A DNA stretch of 64,000 bases from Phoronis australis (Eukaryota; Phoronida; Phoronidae), in contig NMRA01000600.1 in the NCBI GenBank assembly GCA_002633005.1, positions 172,695 through 236,694 on the forward strand, read 5' to 3'. A model generated the notes under the pieces. The model did no database searches. It was not told the origin of the DNA and was given only the letters and a program-made list of their open reading frames with translations. The position numbers and the translations under genes are program-made. Below, piece after piece: positions 24,871-39,800 of the stretch; position 1 is the stretch's first letter; every line of letters begins with the position of its first letter.

Positions 24871-27800
24871 TTTCACCAATAGTGGCCACCGAGTATGGCC
24901 CTTTATTGTGATTTGCCCGACTGAAGGTGCAATCATAGCCTCAGGCTGAATGCAAGCAAACTTGGGAAGTGTTGGTAGACCAAAGCTTGTCGCGAGAAAA
25001 GTGACATAATACAAACCCATGCTTGCGAGTGCGAGGCAACGAATTTGATGTCTGTTATTCAGTGGAGAGACCTGGTTCTCGAATTTTAGGACCCTGAAAG
25101 TGATCACGTCATTACAAGACGATATACTATGAATGGAACCTCCTCATAGGAAACGGGATATATAGACAGGCAGATCAGTATGAGCATTAATAACGGTTGA
25201 GCAGAATACATCTCAAGTGACTGGCTTTGAATTATCGGAGTTGACACTTAAAGACGCATTTTTTAAGAACACGATCCATCCATTAGTTTACATGGCAGAG
25301 GGCCGAAAGAGTGCTTCGAAAACATTCCATCCTCCTTGAATGTTGGCTGATATCAGATTTCTAGCAACATTATTGGCAAGTTAAGGCAGGCATTAACGCT
25401 GATTGGACTAAAAACAGCTTGACCAACGAAGTTTCAATTTGAGGTACACACTCACTTTTGCTTAAATATGTATCCTAAGGATTGTATTGGTCAGATTGGT
25501 ATTTTGTATGATTGTCATGTTTTTAAAAGATCATTGTGGTGTGTATAACCAATAGACCAGCAGTAAAACACAACTCAAGCAACAGTGACAGCATAAGTAG
25601 TGTACTGAGCCATGTGCAGAGGAGTGGGCTGAGGTGGCACTTGATATTTGGTCTCTTCACACGCAGGTATGCTTCGGATTCAAGGCAAGAAACGCTCTCG
25701 TTTCGTAACACAAAAGAACCGTTTTCTACATAAGTTTTGTGTTATCAAGTCCCTCTTGTTGTTTTCTTTCACCACTAATCATGCAAGTTTAATAGGTAAC
25801 GAAACTGAAAACCTGTAATAAAATACATTTGCTAAGTATTACTAAAAATATGCCACATGAAATGCTGAACATCATACTGACTTAAATCTCCATTAAAAAA
25901 TTACAACTGGATTTTTGAAGAATAACACCAGTTTGCAGATATGCCGATACCAACAAGAATGTTGTAAAAACAACACTCCCCTTCATGTTGAGGTCATGTT
26001 TGAATTGCAACTCAAAAATAATGTTGTTTGTTTTTTCCAGCCTCACCTAAGTAGATCTGAGAATGAAGGCTTTGTATTCAACTTGACGTGCCCATGATCA
26101 CTGGGAGGTGGTGGCTACCACCAGTTATGATTGTCACCAAAGTGTACCTGTGGCAGATGCTGAGAAGTGTCCGCCACAATGAAAGGATCTACATGTATAA
26201 GAAACAATCTGTCGTCTGTATTGTGCTCATGTCTGTGAGCAATTCATATAAAAACAGTTTTCGAAATCCAGTGCCCTCACTACGCGCACATGTGACTCTG
26301 TGAAAGAAAACACTACTGGCACGATGTATGGAACAACCTTATATCATTTTCCTTTCAAAGCTCTGGATCCCCCCTGCAACATCCTTGATCCACGTGTGTG
26401 CATTCTGTGTCAGAATGTTTTTGCACGTCATAATGGTGCTTAGTGTTGTCACTGCACCCTTCATAATGGTGCTTAGTAATGTCACTGCACCCTGGAATCT
26501 GTAACAGTTAGCAATAGGTATAACCGTCTAAAATTGAATTGTGACAAACCTACTTAATTTTGTTGCGTGTCAATCGAACTGCCAGGCTTTACAATTACAA
26601 TAAAGCAAATATGCATAGGGATAAGAGTGTGTTATTTGTTAATACCGAAATAGTTGTTGGTATATTGTCATATACTCATGTTTGGAACTGTATACAGTCC
26701 TTATTATTCATTTAGCTAAATAAGCTACTCCTTAGGGCGCTGCACGTGCTTCGCGTGGGTGATTCAACATTTGTTGCAACCGGGGAATCCACTGACCTAA
26801 ATAAAATAAGCTTAGAGCCTTGCATTTAACAGGGGCCCGTTTCATCGCTTTAAAGTCCTCGTCTTCTCTCAAACTGCCCATGTGGTTACAGTATCCGAAA
26901 ATACTTACTACATAAAATCTTATTTTCGACACCCTTTCTTTATATTCGTTTCGCCTTTCTTGCCAAAAGCGATTTTTGAACAGTATTTGACCCTTCTCTC
27001 CGAGAGTATGATTACCGGTTGTCATCGGTTATTTCGTACCCACATTTCCGGCTCATCAGTTCGGGAACTTGTCCTGAACGCCGCGATTTTTTCCTTGCAA
27101 ATGAATGTGCGATCGCTGGCTCGAAAAGTCTTCATTATTTTGTTTTATTAGTAATATCTCGCGATTCGTTTGCATATGTACTGTATTTATAGTTTGTAGT
27201 TAGTGGTCGTTCATTTTTTGGAATATTACGTGTACTTAGTATGTTAAAATAGCATTGGTGTTTAGTTCCTTACGCAGGCCGGTGGAACCAATATGAGTCG
27301 AACCAATTTTTTTCGGTTTTATTTTTTTCTCGTTTTGAAAAATTACTTTGCTATCATCAGAAAGGTAGTGAATTCTACTCAGTAAAAATCGAAAAAGTAT
27401 CAAAATCGGGGCAAGCAGTGTAAAGTTATTGCAAGTTTTGTGGCGAAATTTGGGTCACTTTGTTTGGATCGCGTCGGCCATATTGGAGGACAGTGGGATA
27501 AGTTGCGAGTTCAAAAAATTGTGTAAATTGTTTTCGCCAACAAATTACGGTGAAATTTAGTTAGACATACCTTTACTTACTATTCTGCACGATTTAACAG
27601 TGTTCACCGAATTTCAGCCTCGCAGTCGTTACTCATTAAGTGATAAATGTGCTCACAATTCCCGTTGAACTTCGTGTCATTTCTGGCGGCACCGACAACA
27701 AGGCGACTTTTGCTGAACTGAAAGGCATGTTCAATCGGCTACTTTGTAATTTGTGAAGATTTAACGTTGATACATTTTGACAAACGTTTCTACAAAAAAG

Positions 27801-30800
27801 AAACTTTGTTCAATTTTCGTGTTTTTTGTGCAAAAATATAAGATGTACTAACCAGCCCGTAATTTCATGCAAGCGTCTGAAACTACATGTACCCTTGAAT
27901 ATATGCAGCATTTATGATTTGACCATTTTACTTCAACAAAACAGCTTGCAACCGCATGCGTTTACCGTTCGCCAGTGTCTGGTCTCGATCGGCACCGGGT
28001 CCGATAGGCTGCGGTCCCGGGTCTGGCAAAATAATTTCTGTCAAAATTTATTCGCCACATTTCTTCAGCAAATTCGATAAAATTGTCCGTATTTTGATTT
28101 TATTAAAATTAAGGCGCGCTGTCGATTATTGTATGCCCGTTTGTGGGCTGGTAACAGGTACATTTACTCACACTGACGGCGTTTTCTTAGCCTGGGTTCC
28201 TGAATGAATTGTACTTCCGGGTTCGCGGCAAGTTCAAAATGGCTGTGGTTCTTCGGGTGCGAATCGTGAGTTGCGCGTTCATTTAAACTTTTTTTTCGAG
28301 TACGGATCGTGTATTAGTTATGGGGTAGGTACTTCTTGGATCCTTATAACATCCTCCAACCATGTAATAAGGGTTAACAACGCGTGAGAGAAGGCCTTTA
28401 ATTGCCTCTCGAAATTGGTGGGGAATGCGGAGGGAGAGGAGCAGTACGATATTTGTGGCAGCGAAATTAAGTACATGTGACCCAGCGGTCTGTTTCATGA
28501 AGTGATTTAAGACAGAGATTTGGTCTTGCAATCCACATATATTTTTCAGAAAAATATTTAAAATTTAATTGAGCAAATAAGTAAACTATCTGAAAGTATG
28601 CTTATAATTGTTACTTATTGACCAAACTTGTACAAATTATTTCCAAGCTACTATGTATTATTACAGAATTAAACCTTTACTTGGCAATTGTGAATTGGAA
28701 ACATTATGACGGCCATGACTGTATGTCTCTGACATGAATATTCTGGATTATTGACAGCTTCCAAATAAGGTCCGGTTTTAGGCAAACTAAATAAAACGCA
28801 ATAAAACAAACTCATTATTGTTTTAAGTGTTTGTCTGAAATTTAAGTTTAAATACCAAAGAGCCATGACAATCAATTGCCAACTGCTGTTGAATTACACT
28901 ACATGTAGGTTATGGCAATGAAGAAAATTTTAATTTTAGTTTTTTATTCAGGGCTTTTCGGTTTCTTTGTCATAAATGAGGAATTGGCAAAAGTCTACTG
29001 CAATGATGCTCTGGTCCTCGACAATGTACTGACTACAACAACAGGCGCCTACCCCAACATATTTTCGCAATGTAAGGGCTATGTCACCAATCGCACCGCT
29101 TCACCAACTTTACTTGGAGTCATCAAACAGATATTATTTTCTAAGGTTCAGTAATTTATGCATAAATTCGTTTTGCCTACTACTTAGTACTAACGATAAA
29201 TGTGATTTCTTTATTGTGATGATAAACAAAATTTTTGCCCAATACCATTTTCTAGTTTCATGTAAACCCTTGCTGCAGATTGTGAGGATGCAGAAGATAA
29301 GGACAAGGCAGGCCTGTAGGAAGGCTAAAATTATTGGGGGAAGGGGGGCACAAAAAATTTCTACTTCGCCAAACAACCTACACCAAATCGCCAGCACCTC
29401 AGCCACCCCCTTTGTCCCTGTGCTTCCGATGCCACCATATTTGTGCAGAATATCCCACGTCCGCCCTAGGTGGGCTCACAGTAGCGAATTAAGGGGTAGC
29501 CAAGGGAGCATGGCCCCCTGAAATTCTCCCCGATTCCATCTTTAAGTTAGGGGTGCGAATTTCTGACGGGTGAAATCCTGGCTAACACTCTGTCCTGCCT
29601 CCCCCTCTAACTCAAAATCCTGGATCCGCCCCTGGACAATCTCGGGGATGAAGCCATCAAGAGTTGAGTAACCGTGAACCAACACGGAGAGTAAGAATGG
29701 TCCTAGGACCAGTACACTGACCGGTAGCGAAGAGATGGCTCAAATAGCTATAGCTGAGATCTAACATTGTGAAAACACAAAATTCCCGATGAACTAAAGC
29801 TAATTGCTGGGCAGCTCTGCAGTGATTCACTAGAGACAGGCAGCTTGTACCGGCCGTCTGTGCTCGCACTAAGATCAAAATTCCTTTTATTGTGATCCAT
29901 TTTCGGGAAAATTTTATTTTATTATGGTCATTCTTTGAAGGAGTTTTTTGAAAAGGTGAGGTCCTGATGTCCCTGGTGTAGTGTCTTTGTGGCTGTTTCA
30001 AAATGACCGGTAGTCCAGTTCCTGTTCGTTGGGGAAAAGGATAGTGGGTCTAAAAAATGTACACACTTCCTGAACGCCTGGATTTCAAATTCAGTTCCCG
30101 TGGATCAGTGAAATTCTGCGCGGGCCTACTGCATGGTTACATCTTATTATTAACGTGGTTACGTCATCATGACGTGCACGCGAATCAGGACAAGCAATCA
30201 AATCAAGTTTGAAGAAAAAAAAAATCATTGCTACTGGAAACTAAAAACACCAACGAAGTGCTAAGACAACCTTTCCAAGCAAGAGTTTAATTTTATTAAA
30301 TTAAAGGAGAATGCCACCCGATTTAATTATTCTTCTTACCATCTTAGTCGGTCCACATCACCTCGTATACGGTCGATCTTACCTCGCCGAGAGGTGGCGC
30401 ATTAACCTGTGAGGAAGGTGAGACACGACGCAGCAACGTCAGTTGTTCTTCAGCAGAGTGAGTACCTCTGTGGTGTGGTGTATCGTTCCCACTTGTGCGA
30501 ACTATGAAGCTGCGAGGAGAGCTGGGTAGGCCTATATCCCTTTTTTCGAGTTCGTCCAGAGCCCATAATTCTTCTGAAGTGGCTCGCGGTAGTGAAGAAT
30601 TAAAAGTACGCCGTTAATAACAAGTACAGCTGTATGACTGAGGCCGTGAAACTTCTCGTGTCTGTCAGTGGCCATCACACTGTGATTGAAGTAGTATTTA
30701 CACAAACCGAATAATTAACTCAAACTAAATACTCTTTCATGCTTTTCCATGTACATTTGGTTGTTTTCATATTGAACAGCAGTGACACCGGTTGCCAAAA

Positions 30801-33800
30801 TATAAACAACACATCGTATGAGAAGTGTTTTTGTCGTTCAAAAAATGTCTTTAATATTGCTTTGGTAAGCTGCTTGGCTGTTTTCAGAAATTAATGTAGA
30901 AGTCTACGTCCAAGCAGTTTTTTTATGTAAAAATCTCGCTACAGGGGGGTTATTTTAAAACTCAGATGCTTTAAAATTCCTTGGTCTACGTACGTTTTGT
31001 AAAAACTCACTGTGTGGGGGGTTTTCTGGTGAACGGTGGTGGGGAAATGCGTCGTCGGAATCTAGGACACCCTGAAGTATAGGGAATCCCATTTTAGACA
31101 CCCTTTTTCGATATCCTAGATGAACCTCTAGAAACGAATTAAACATGCTTTAAAAAGGGCAAATTTGGTACTAGTCAACGAGAGCACCAGCCATCCAGAG
31201 GCAAGGTGAGAGTCAGCTGATTTTCACCAAAATTTGACACATAGGTAGTCCTATGGGATCTATAAACAGTAGTAAAATATTTCCCAAAAATATTACGTTC
31301 TACTAAAGTTATGGGCTTAAACACATTTTAGGGATTCGCAAGCATTATTTTCAAGCTGTAAAAACTGTCCAAATTTAATTGTTTACATTTTTCTTGAATG
31401 AAAGCTATTGAACTATTATTTACATGGCAATGTTTAGTGATGCCAGTAGATTTTTACACAGATTTCTTGAAAAAAACGATACCGATTTACCACCCTCATT
31501 TAGTAGTTTTACTACACTACCCCCGTTATGCTATTTTGAGGTTATGTTTAATACACTGCTATACCAAATCTGCCCCCATTGCTATGAAAATGAAACGTGA
31601 CCAAAATGTTGACAAAAAATGTTACTTCCATTGCGTATAATAAAATTTTTGTCAATCAGTTAATTAGTTATACGGTTTGACACCTCAAATGAATTAAAAT
31701 GAGAACTTTTCAAATATCTGAGATCGTTGCGTCAGCACGTAAAATCAGATTGTCTTTAATGTTTTTTGATATTTTGCAATTAGTTTGTTCCTCTGAATGT
31801 TTTGAATGTTTTATTTCTTACCACATTTAGATACCATACATGGCTCCATTTTTGTTAAAATCGATTATGCCCTGCCCAGTGAACAGGGTTAGACATGAAC
31901 TCTACATATTGAGGTTATTTTGGTTTATACATGTAGTTGCTATACCTTGTAATTTCCATGTGGGTATTTCTTCACACACATTCAAATAAGATTTTCTGTT
32001 GATTAAATGCTTATGCAATGCATTGTAATATCTAATAAATGATACCTTTAGTGGCATGACCACAATTTTATACGACTTGAAACAAAAGGCCGCAAAAGTC
32101 TTTTGTGTTCCTGACGAAATACCGGGTGTGCAGTTCTCTGAAAAGATTCGAACGACAAGACAAACTCCATCACTGTACATGGCAACTCGTCGCATGCATA
32201 TTGCCCATCGGTCGTATCATTGTTTTCCGTTGTTGTGTCATTGTTGGATATAACACATAGGCGGATTTAAGGTGGGCCCCGGGGACCCCCCCCCCCTTGG
32301 CTACCGCAAAAAAACTAAAGCAGCGAGAGCGTAGGGAAATGTTGAGTTTATTAATTAACCCCGGAAATTAAAATTATACGGCTGAAACAAGATTTAAATG
32401 TGTGGGGGGCTCAGATCCAATTTCAAGTGTCAAATTCGGAACACGGCGCAATCGTAACGAAACTATGGCTAAGTATAGGCTCTCCCGCGATATCTCAGGC
32501 GACTCCGTTTCTGTCGTCTGCTCCACTGTGCAATGAAGAAAATTACTTCATTTTTGAAAGAAAATGGAATCTGAGTGATGGTGAAAAAACAGAAGCTGCT
32601 GGTAAGATGTCAATTTTAATCGAAGCCTGAGTGAATCACTCAGAAACTCACAATTCTCTCTTTGTCAAACCTTAACTTAAGACGATTTCCAAAGCAATCG
32701 CGTCATTATTGCCAACACAAAACACGGATTTGGGCTGTTGGACAATTGAAAACTATTTTAAATACAACAAATTTGTTACGAACTGATTGCACAAAATATA
32801 AAACATGTAATAAGCATTACAAAAAGAAGGAGGTTTGGCGCGCAAACGCTGTGAACCATAAACAAGTAGGTCTCTTAGTATATTATTAGGAGCTAAATCG
32901 TGGTTGTGCAGTAGTAAAGCACGCGAGCTCTGTCCGCTAGGTCGTGAGTTCGAGTCTGTGGTACTTGCAGTTTTTTTTTTGTTTTTTTTTTTTTTTTGAC
33001 ACCTTCTTTTTTTGCCTTTTTTCTTGAATAATACTTCGGGAATCAAGGAAAGTGCTTGAATTTTAGAGGAGAAAACAGAAGAAAAATTTCTTGGGCGGGG
33101 AGGGGGCAAACCCGAACTCCCCCCATTCGGTGCTGTGCGCATCTACAATCGTGCTTCGAGCAAATGCTTACAGACAAAATGTTGACCCCCCTTGTGATAT
33201 CCTAGATCCGCCACTGTAACAGCACAAGTCACATGGATAAAGAACCTTGGGCGTACATCAGACCGTTGCCGATAAATTATTGTCATTATCTTTATTAATT
33301 TATAACAGTGGAGAATATTGAAGATGCTAATGTGTTGTTCTCTATCCAACCAGGTTACCCGTGGATGACCACAGAAGAGAAATTCCAAGGTACCCACAAA
33401 CAATTATCTCGCAACTCTGTAACTCTTACCGCGTACACGAATCCTTCCCGTGGAACCTAAACACCATTTTTTTACATATATCCATGTATTGAGTTGTATT
33501 GCTCATGGTTTGGGTTCAGATTCCGTTGTATTGGTAAGATTCCAATCCCTAACCCTAAATTTGCAGTTTGAGTAAAAGTTCTAGACAATGCAGGTTTATG
33601 GATTTATTCTCTTTTAAATTAAGAGCAAAGCTCAAATTCTGCACTGGTTTTTCAAAAGTAATCACTCACTCGAAGACCACACGCCTAAAAATAATACAAT
33701 GTTTGAAAATTTTATTCTTTATCTCATCTGAAAGTTATCTGCCTCACAGACAAATCATCTAAATTGAAAACATTCCTTGTGAAAAAATATAAAACACCAA

Positions 33801-36800
33801 CCAGAGACTTGTATACAGCAATGTATGTTTTCATAATACAATACAAATGCCTTCTAGAACTTTTCAACACTCCAATTGATACACCACACAGTCAACCACA
33901 CAAAACCGTGAAGTCAGGGAATTGCACTTAAGGTGATGTAGTCTCACTGCGAAGAAGGAGTTTCACAATGTCGCTGGCATCAGTAAATTTCTTCTTCATA
34001 AACTTGACGTGGCTGTTCATACGGAGAATTATGTACCACACCAATGTTCCTATCGACAAATAACCACCACAAAATGAAAAATTGGCTTGTCGCTTCCAAT
34101 TACAATGAAATGGTAATGGAAAAATACTTTTGCAACATGGTTTGCATTACAATTGCCGTGCAATTACAGTTGCAATTACATACATACATCTGCTAGACCA
34201 GTTACGAAATTATTTATGGAACCATAAAATTGTCAAATTCACCAAAAACCAAGGAATCACAAGAGCTAATGTGCCAACAATTTTCAGTACTACAACAAAA
34301 ATTTGAAGTGGACATCTCAATAAGATGCCTTGTCGAATAGTGTGTGATTTTATGCACACAGCATGGTCTCAGGGATTACCAAACTGACAATTTGCTGCAA
34401 TTCCAGAAATCACTTCCCATCCCGATAAGGAAGAGATTGAGAAAGTTTATAGAGGTAAATGGTCTAAATCAAAACTTTACCTCCTGGACAGAATATGGGT
34501 TTACAACCCATGCAGAAAGATATGTGAACAAAACCAGCCAAACTGCAACAGGGGCCCAAATGTCAGTAATAAATACTTATTTGCAAAAAAAAACATTATG
34601 GTAAATACATGTAAATTGCGCAAACATATATTCAGAAGAAATACACAATTTCAAGGAAAACAAACAGTACAGTGGTCAGAAATCCCAAAACAAACGTCTA
34701 AATGTAATGGCCACACCGAGAAATCCTGTCAGACCAAAAAATCCAGTGGCTAAACAGAAAGAACAATGTAACATTACCATATGGCTAGGAGCATAGTAGG
34801 TGGCTGGATCAAAATTCAATCCAGGTAAAATTAGATCTGTGCTCCTCGCACAGCAGTTCTGGTTCAAACAAAGCTTGCAACAACTCACAAGCAAACTTCC
34901 CTGCAAAGCTATGCTGACATAGAAATGCCACTACTCGATTTAGCAGATCAGCCAGAGTAATACAGGTCCAGCCAATGTACTGTTTCCTCTTTTTAATTTT
35001 TACACTGCTACATCCTGGACGATCTTAAAGCGCAGATTTTTTCCAGTACATACCCCACTTTCTCCGTTATATCTTCTTCATCCAAATGTTCTAGTTTCCC
35101 ACACTTGCCGCGAGTGGCGTATCTCAACAAATGATTTTGGACCTGCTGTGGTTTAAGCTAGTAATCTTTGGCAAATACTTCTTCCCAACTCGCTCCTCAA
35201 GTTACAAATTGTCTTTGACACATCTTCTGGGAGTAGTCTTTTCGGCCTCTCTCTCTAGCCAGAAGGAATTTTTCAATGGTTATGAGAAAATTCTTGCTGG
35301 TTTTGAACTTTTACATACAGTAATGAGCCAATGTTTACAACCACCTCAGACAAAGGGAGCACTTGCAGCAGGAACTACTTATCAGTGAAAATCCTCAGTC
35401 TTGTTGTCTTAAGTGCTCGAAATTGTTTTTCAAGTATTGGGTTCATTTCATAGCCCATCAAATGTAATGAAATTAAAATATTTGGTTTCCTGTGAATTAC
35501 CTGCAGTTGCCACTGATGTCACCAAAGGAAAAATGGCTGCCGAGGAAGATGACTCAGTGAGTGTTCACTGGAGTCGTTATGTTAATCTGGTCAGTAGGAC
35601 TTTAATGGAATACCCAAACAAGCAAGCAGTTGAAACGTTTGATAAATCTAATAAGTCGATAACAGATCTTCTGAAACATGTTAATTCAGGCCTCATCCCT
35701 TTCACTGCAGACGAAGAGGCAGATGAATGTTGCCAGAAGGGGTTTGATTACCACCGTTCGTTCTCAGAATTGACTGTTTAAGGGAAACATGGAGTTCAGT
35801 TTGGAATTATATGGAGACCAAGAAAAAACATGTACCCAATCTCAATTGTAGAGTTTAAGTTTGGGGTGTCGGATGAAATTTCCCAAAGAATTTTTCGAGG
35901 AAGAGATATTGTCACTCAAGGGGGATGTTTGTATGCATTTATAGATAACTTTTATTCGCCCTTATTATGGAGATAAGAAATTGCATGATCTAGTTTTTGA
36001 AATCAGTTACATTTTCAGATCTCTCTTTAATGTCGGGAAGGCAAAGAATTTCAGATCACGCATCCACGGGTATTTGTCCAGTTTATAAAACATTTTCACG
36101 CCTCTGTTGAAGCCCACAACACAATACTTAATAATTCTTTAGCATAAGAAGAACGAATAGAGTAACCCAACCGATAAAAACTTGTTAAGAATCAGACAAC
36201 AGACAGCATGAGAAACTCCAGTGGCTCGAAAACGAGGCAGTAAATGTGCGTGACAAATGTTTATGGCATTGTGGGTAAATACAGCGAGATTTGAATGTCG
36301 CTGTGTAATCCTGGACGGCCATATTGCCATGAACCCCATGAACTGTATGTTTTTTTAATTCTAGTTATGTGTGCTTCGACCGTGCGGTTAATAGCGGAAA
36401 GGATCGACAAAAATTACTAATAAACTTCAGCACATGCATTATACTCAAATAAATAACCCCTGCATAAATCCTGAATGTTACTGGAGTGATACACTGACTT
36501 ATTCAGTTCTGACAGTGGCGTTATTTTGAACTCGGGGGACGATTTGTGCGAGTTAAAATATTGCTCTTCGTTATCCGTAGGACTCACAAAGGATTGTAAG
36601 TGATACTCAAACATGAAGCTAAGAACGTGAATTATTTTTAGAAATGCCATTGCTCGAGAGAACCCTTGTCGGCCGTCCCGCCGGCTTCCGGCTGTAGCGC
36701 AGCTTAGAAAACTCTAAAAAAGTTACTCAGCTACTTTGAAATTTGAACACGCATCTTAACCGAGTACAGAGATTCCATCGCTTACCTCTCTTCGAGCCAG

Positions 36801-39800
36801 TTGTAAATGTCGTCTTGGCTCTTACCCTGGCACTTTTCTCTGCGATAATTCTACGTTTCGAACACTCACTGACGCCTTGTTATGCGAGGCGACCTAATTT
36901 TATAAGCACATCCTCGTGATGGTTACGTGACACAACAACTCATTTCTCTGACTCCGACAAATGTGCAAAAAGCTCATTAATTGGTCCAATCTCATAAGCA
37001 GTGACGGATTTAGGGGGGAGGGGGCAAGGAGGTCATGGCGTACCTAAAATTCTTCCAGATTACATTTCGCAGCTCGGGGGTGCGAATATCTGCCCTGGAC
37101 ACCCCTAACTCAAAATCCTGGATCCGCTTCTGTTTTTTCACAAGCATGAAATGTACCTCCAAGAAAGCAGCTCCAGTGTTACCATGGTAACCGATATTTT
37201 AGTCTCGGTGCCGATTTTGCTTACAATGGTCATGAACCTATCATGTGATATTAAAATTATTCAGAATGATTCCGTTTGAAGCAGGAACTGCAGTAGAAAA
37301 TGCAGTTAAAAATGATTCATTCCGCATCAAGAAATTGCCTCATTTTGCCTCCCAGAAGACTAACCTAGTATCTCCTAAACTACAAAACTTTGTGGTGTCG
37401 TGGGCATCAAATTTCTTTCATCCTTAATGTGATTTATTAGACTAATCATGGTTATGAATGGCTGACCTTGCCGCTTGTTGGCTGTACTGTGGTCGGTGGA
37501 TCCGTGGACTGATACTTAAGAGGAAATACTTTGAACGAAACACGGTGATACCTTTGTGTTTTTAGGATTGCGAAGTGTGAGTTGAATAAAATGTGAAATG
37601 TCACTCCACTAGACATTCAAGAAATTAAAAGGAACAATACCTCAAGGTTTCTTCAAGCAGTCTGTGACCCGTCTGGGTCTCTTCGGAATTTTGTATAGGG
37701 GGTTTGTCTAAACCACTGAAAGTACAGATGTCGAAGAAGGGTACAGATGACGAAGAAAAGTTTAAACACTACAATTTGACACATTTACCAGGAACAATCA
37801 CAAGATTTAAGAATGTATTTGAAGTCAGTTTGTCACACATCAACGACTAAAACAACAATAGGTAAAATGTATACCTGAGACAGGGTCATGAACTTGACAG
37901 CAACATAAGAGAATTCTATTGTAACGTTAATATTGACGCAAATTCAGGCTTACATTACAGCCCATAGCCTAATCTCTGCATTCCATCAAACAACACGAAA
38001 ACTGAGCAATTTCATGATATGAGCAAACTTGCGGATTTGTACATGTACTCCAATTATGCGACTTGATTGGCTAATGTTCTGAGGTTGTGGGTTCAAGTAA
38101 TGAGCGTCGACCATGCAGACTGCAAGTAACTGTTTTCTCCTATCCTGCACAAAAATTATTGATTGACGCACTTTTAAAATTCGCCATTACGCACAGACAG
38201 TCATGTTTACGACAGTTTATGGTTGGGCATGTACCCTGCTCACGCAGGACAATGCGGTCAATACAACGTATCCGACACCGTCGACGCACACCCTTTGATC
38301 ATTGGGAAACCCATTCAGAAGGAAGGGCGGTGAACATTCCAGCATATCTCAAGCGTATAATTGTATAGTACTGATCAACTCGTATTTTTTACGAATCTCG
38401 TAGAGCAGTACGACCGCGTTTGGCCTTCGACCGTACACTAGTCCTACCAGTCTCCGCCATCTGTATTTCTGTTGACTTCTGTGGCTGCGCATGCGGTGTT
38501 GTAATGTTTATATGTATTTTAATGACTGTCCTTTTTATTCCTTGTCAACATTTCTTGCGTTCCTAGTGTTTACAGAATTTTTTTTCATTATTGCACGTTT
38601 TCAAAGTCAATATTTTTTTAACTATATGTTTTACCAAAAAACGGGTTGAGACGACGTGAAGAGGTTTTTTCCTGTACACCTTGTACAATATTACTTTAGA
38701 CAATGGTTATACCGGATAAGTCAGGGTAGAGCTTTTTAGAATCAACAATTTCGATATTGAAGGTGTGATCATGGGCTTGTTTTAAAGTTCATGGCGAATT
38801 CTTGTACTGAACTTTCTCCTGGTTTAAAATGAATAATGAGTGGCAAATGAATGGTGGCAGAAAGTAAGCATTTTGAAAATACCAGACGATACTAAAACTC
38901 TGAGATACAAGGAATTGTTAAAAAACTAACCCATTAAGTGATGATTAAGACTGCAGCCAGTGTAGTATAATGAACTATCGAAACTGCCAACAAGAAAGAT
39001 ATACTTCAGCGACAACACATGGCCCCTAGATTTGCGTTAGATTGAGAAACCATGGAAGGATTTCCTAAGAGTCTGTTCAATACTTTTACTACTAAACAAT
39101 GCTTTAAATAAAATGCAACAGACGTATTCTTAAAAATCTTCTGTAATGAAAATAATACCGAAATAATCATCACAACGCTTTCAAATAGACACGCAACAAT
39201 TTTAGTGACGTCCGTGTCAGAGGCCCTGATCAATGCATTGTCATTTGTGTTGATAAAGAGGAATGTAAGAATCGCGTCGACATTTCCATGGGAACCTTGA
39301 GAATCCGGTGGATAACCAGGTGCATAGTACCTTTTTAAGAAAGGCGAACACAGTTTGTAGCCATGTCAGGCAACAAGTGTTTTCTCCCTAAGAAATGGTC
39401 TATACAGGTCTTTCTGCAAAACTGCCCTTAAAATGTCCCGTTCTGCATATCAGGAGTTTTTCAAAAAGACATTTCTGGGTGTTAAATTCTTGTTACGCTG
39501 TTTTACGGAATGAAGTTTCATTTGTCCTAAATGAAAAGCTTAGGCCCTAAAAACAGGTGTTTTTAAGTAACTTTGTTATTCTGTATTGCCTGTACCTACT
39601 GTTGTCTGTAGTACTTGACTACACCCGTGAACTATTTTTTAATAAAAAACAATCCAGTATTTCTGGCTGCTAACCGCGTACATGTACTGTGTATTTTGCA
39701 ATTGGCAGGCTCTTTGCGGACCGTGCAACTTTTTTGATTTTTTACACCATTCCGAAACATCATCTAAATGTCTCGCTTTTTGGCGCGCGGCTAAATCGAC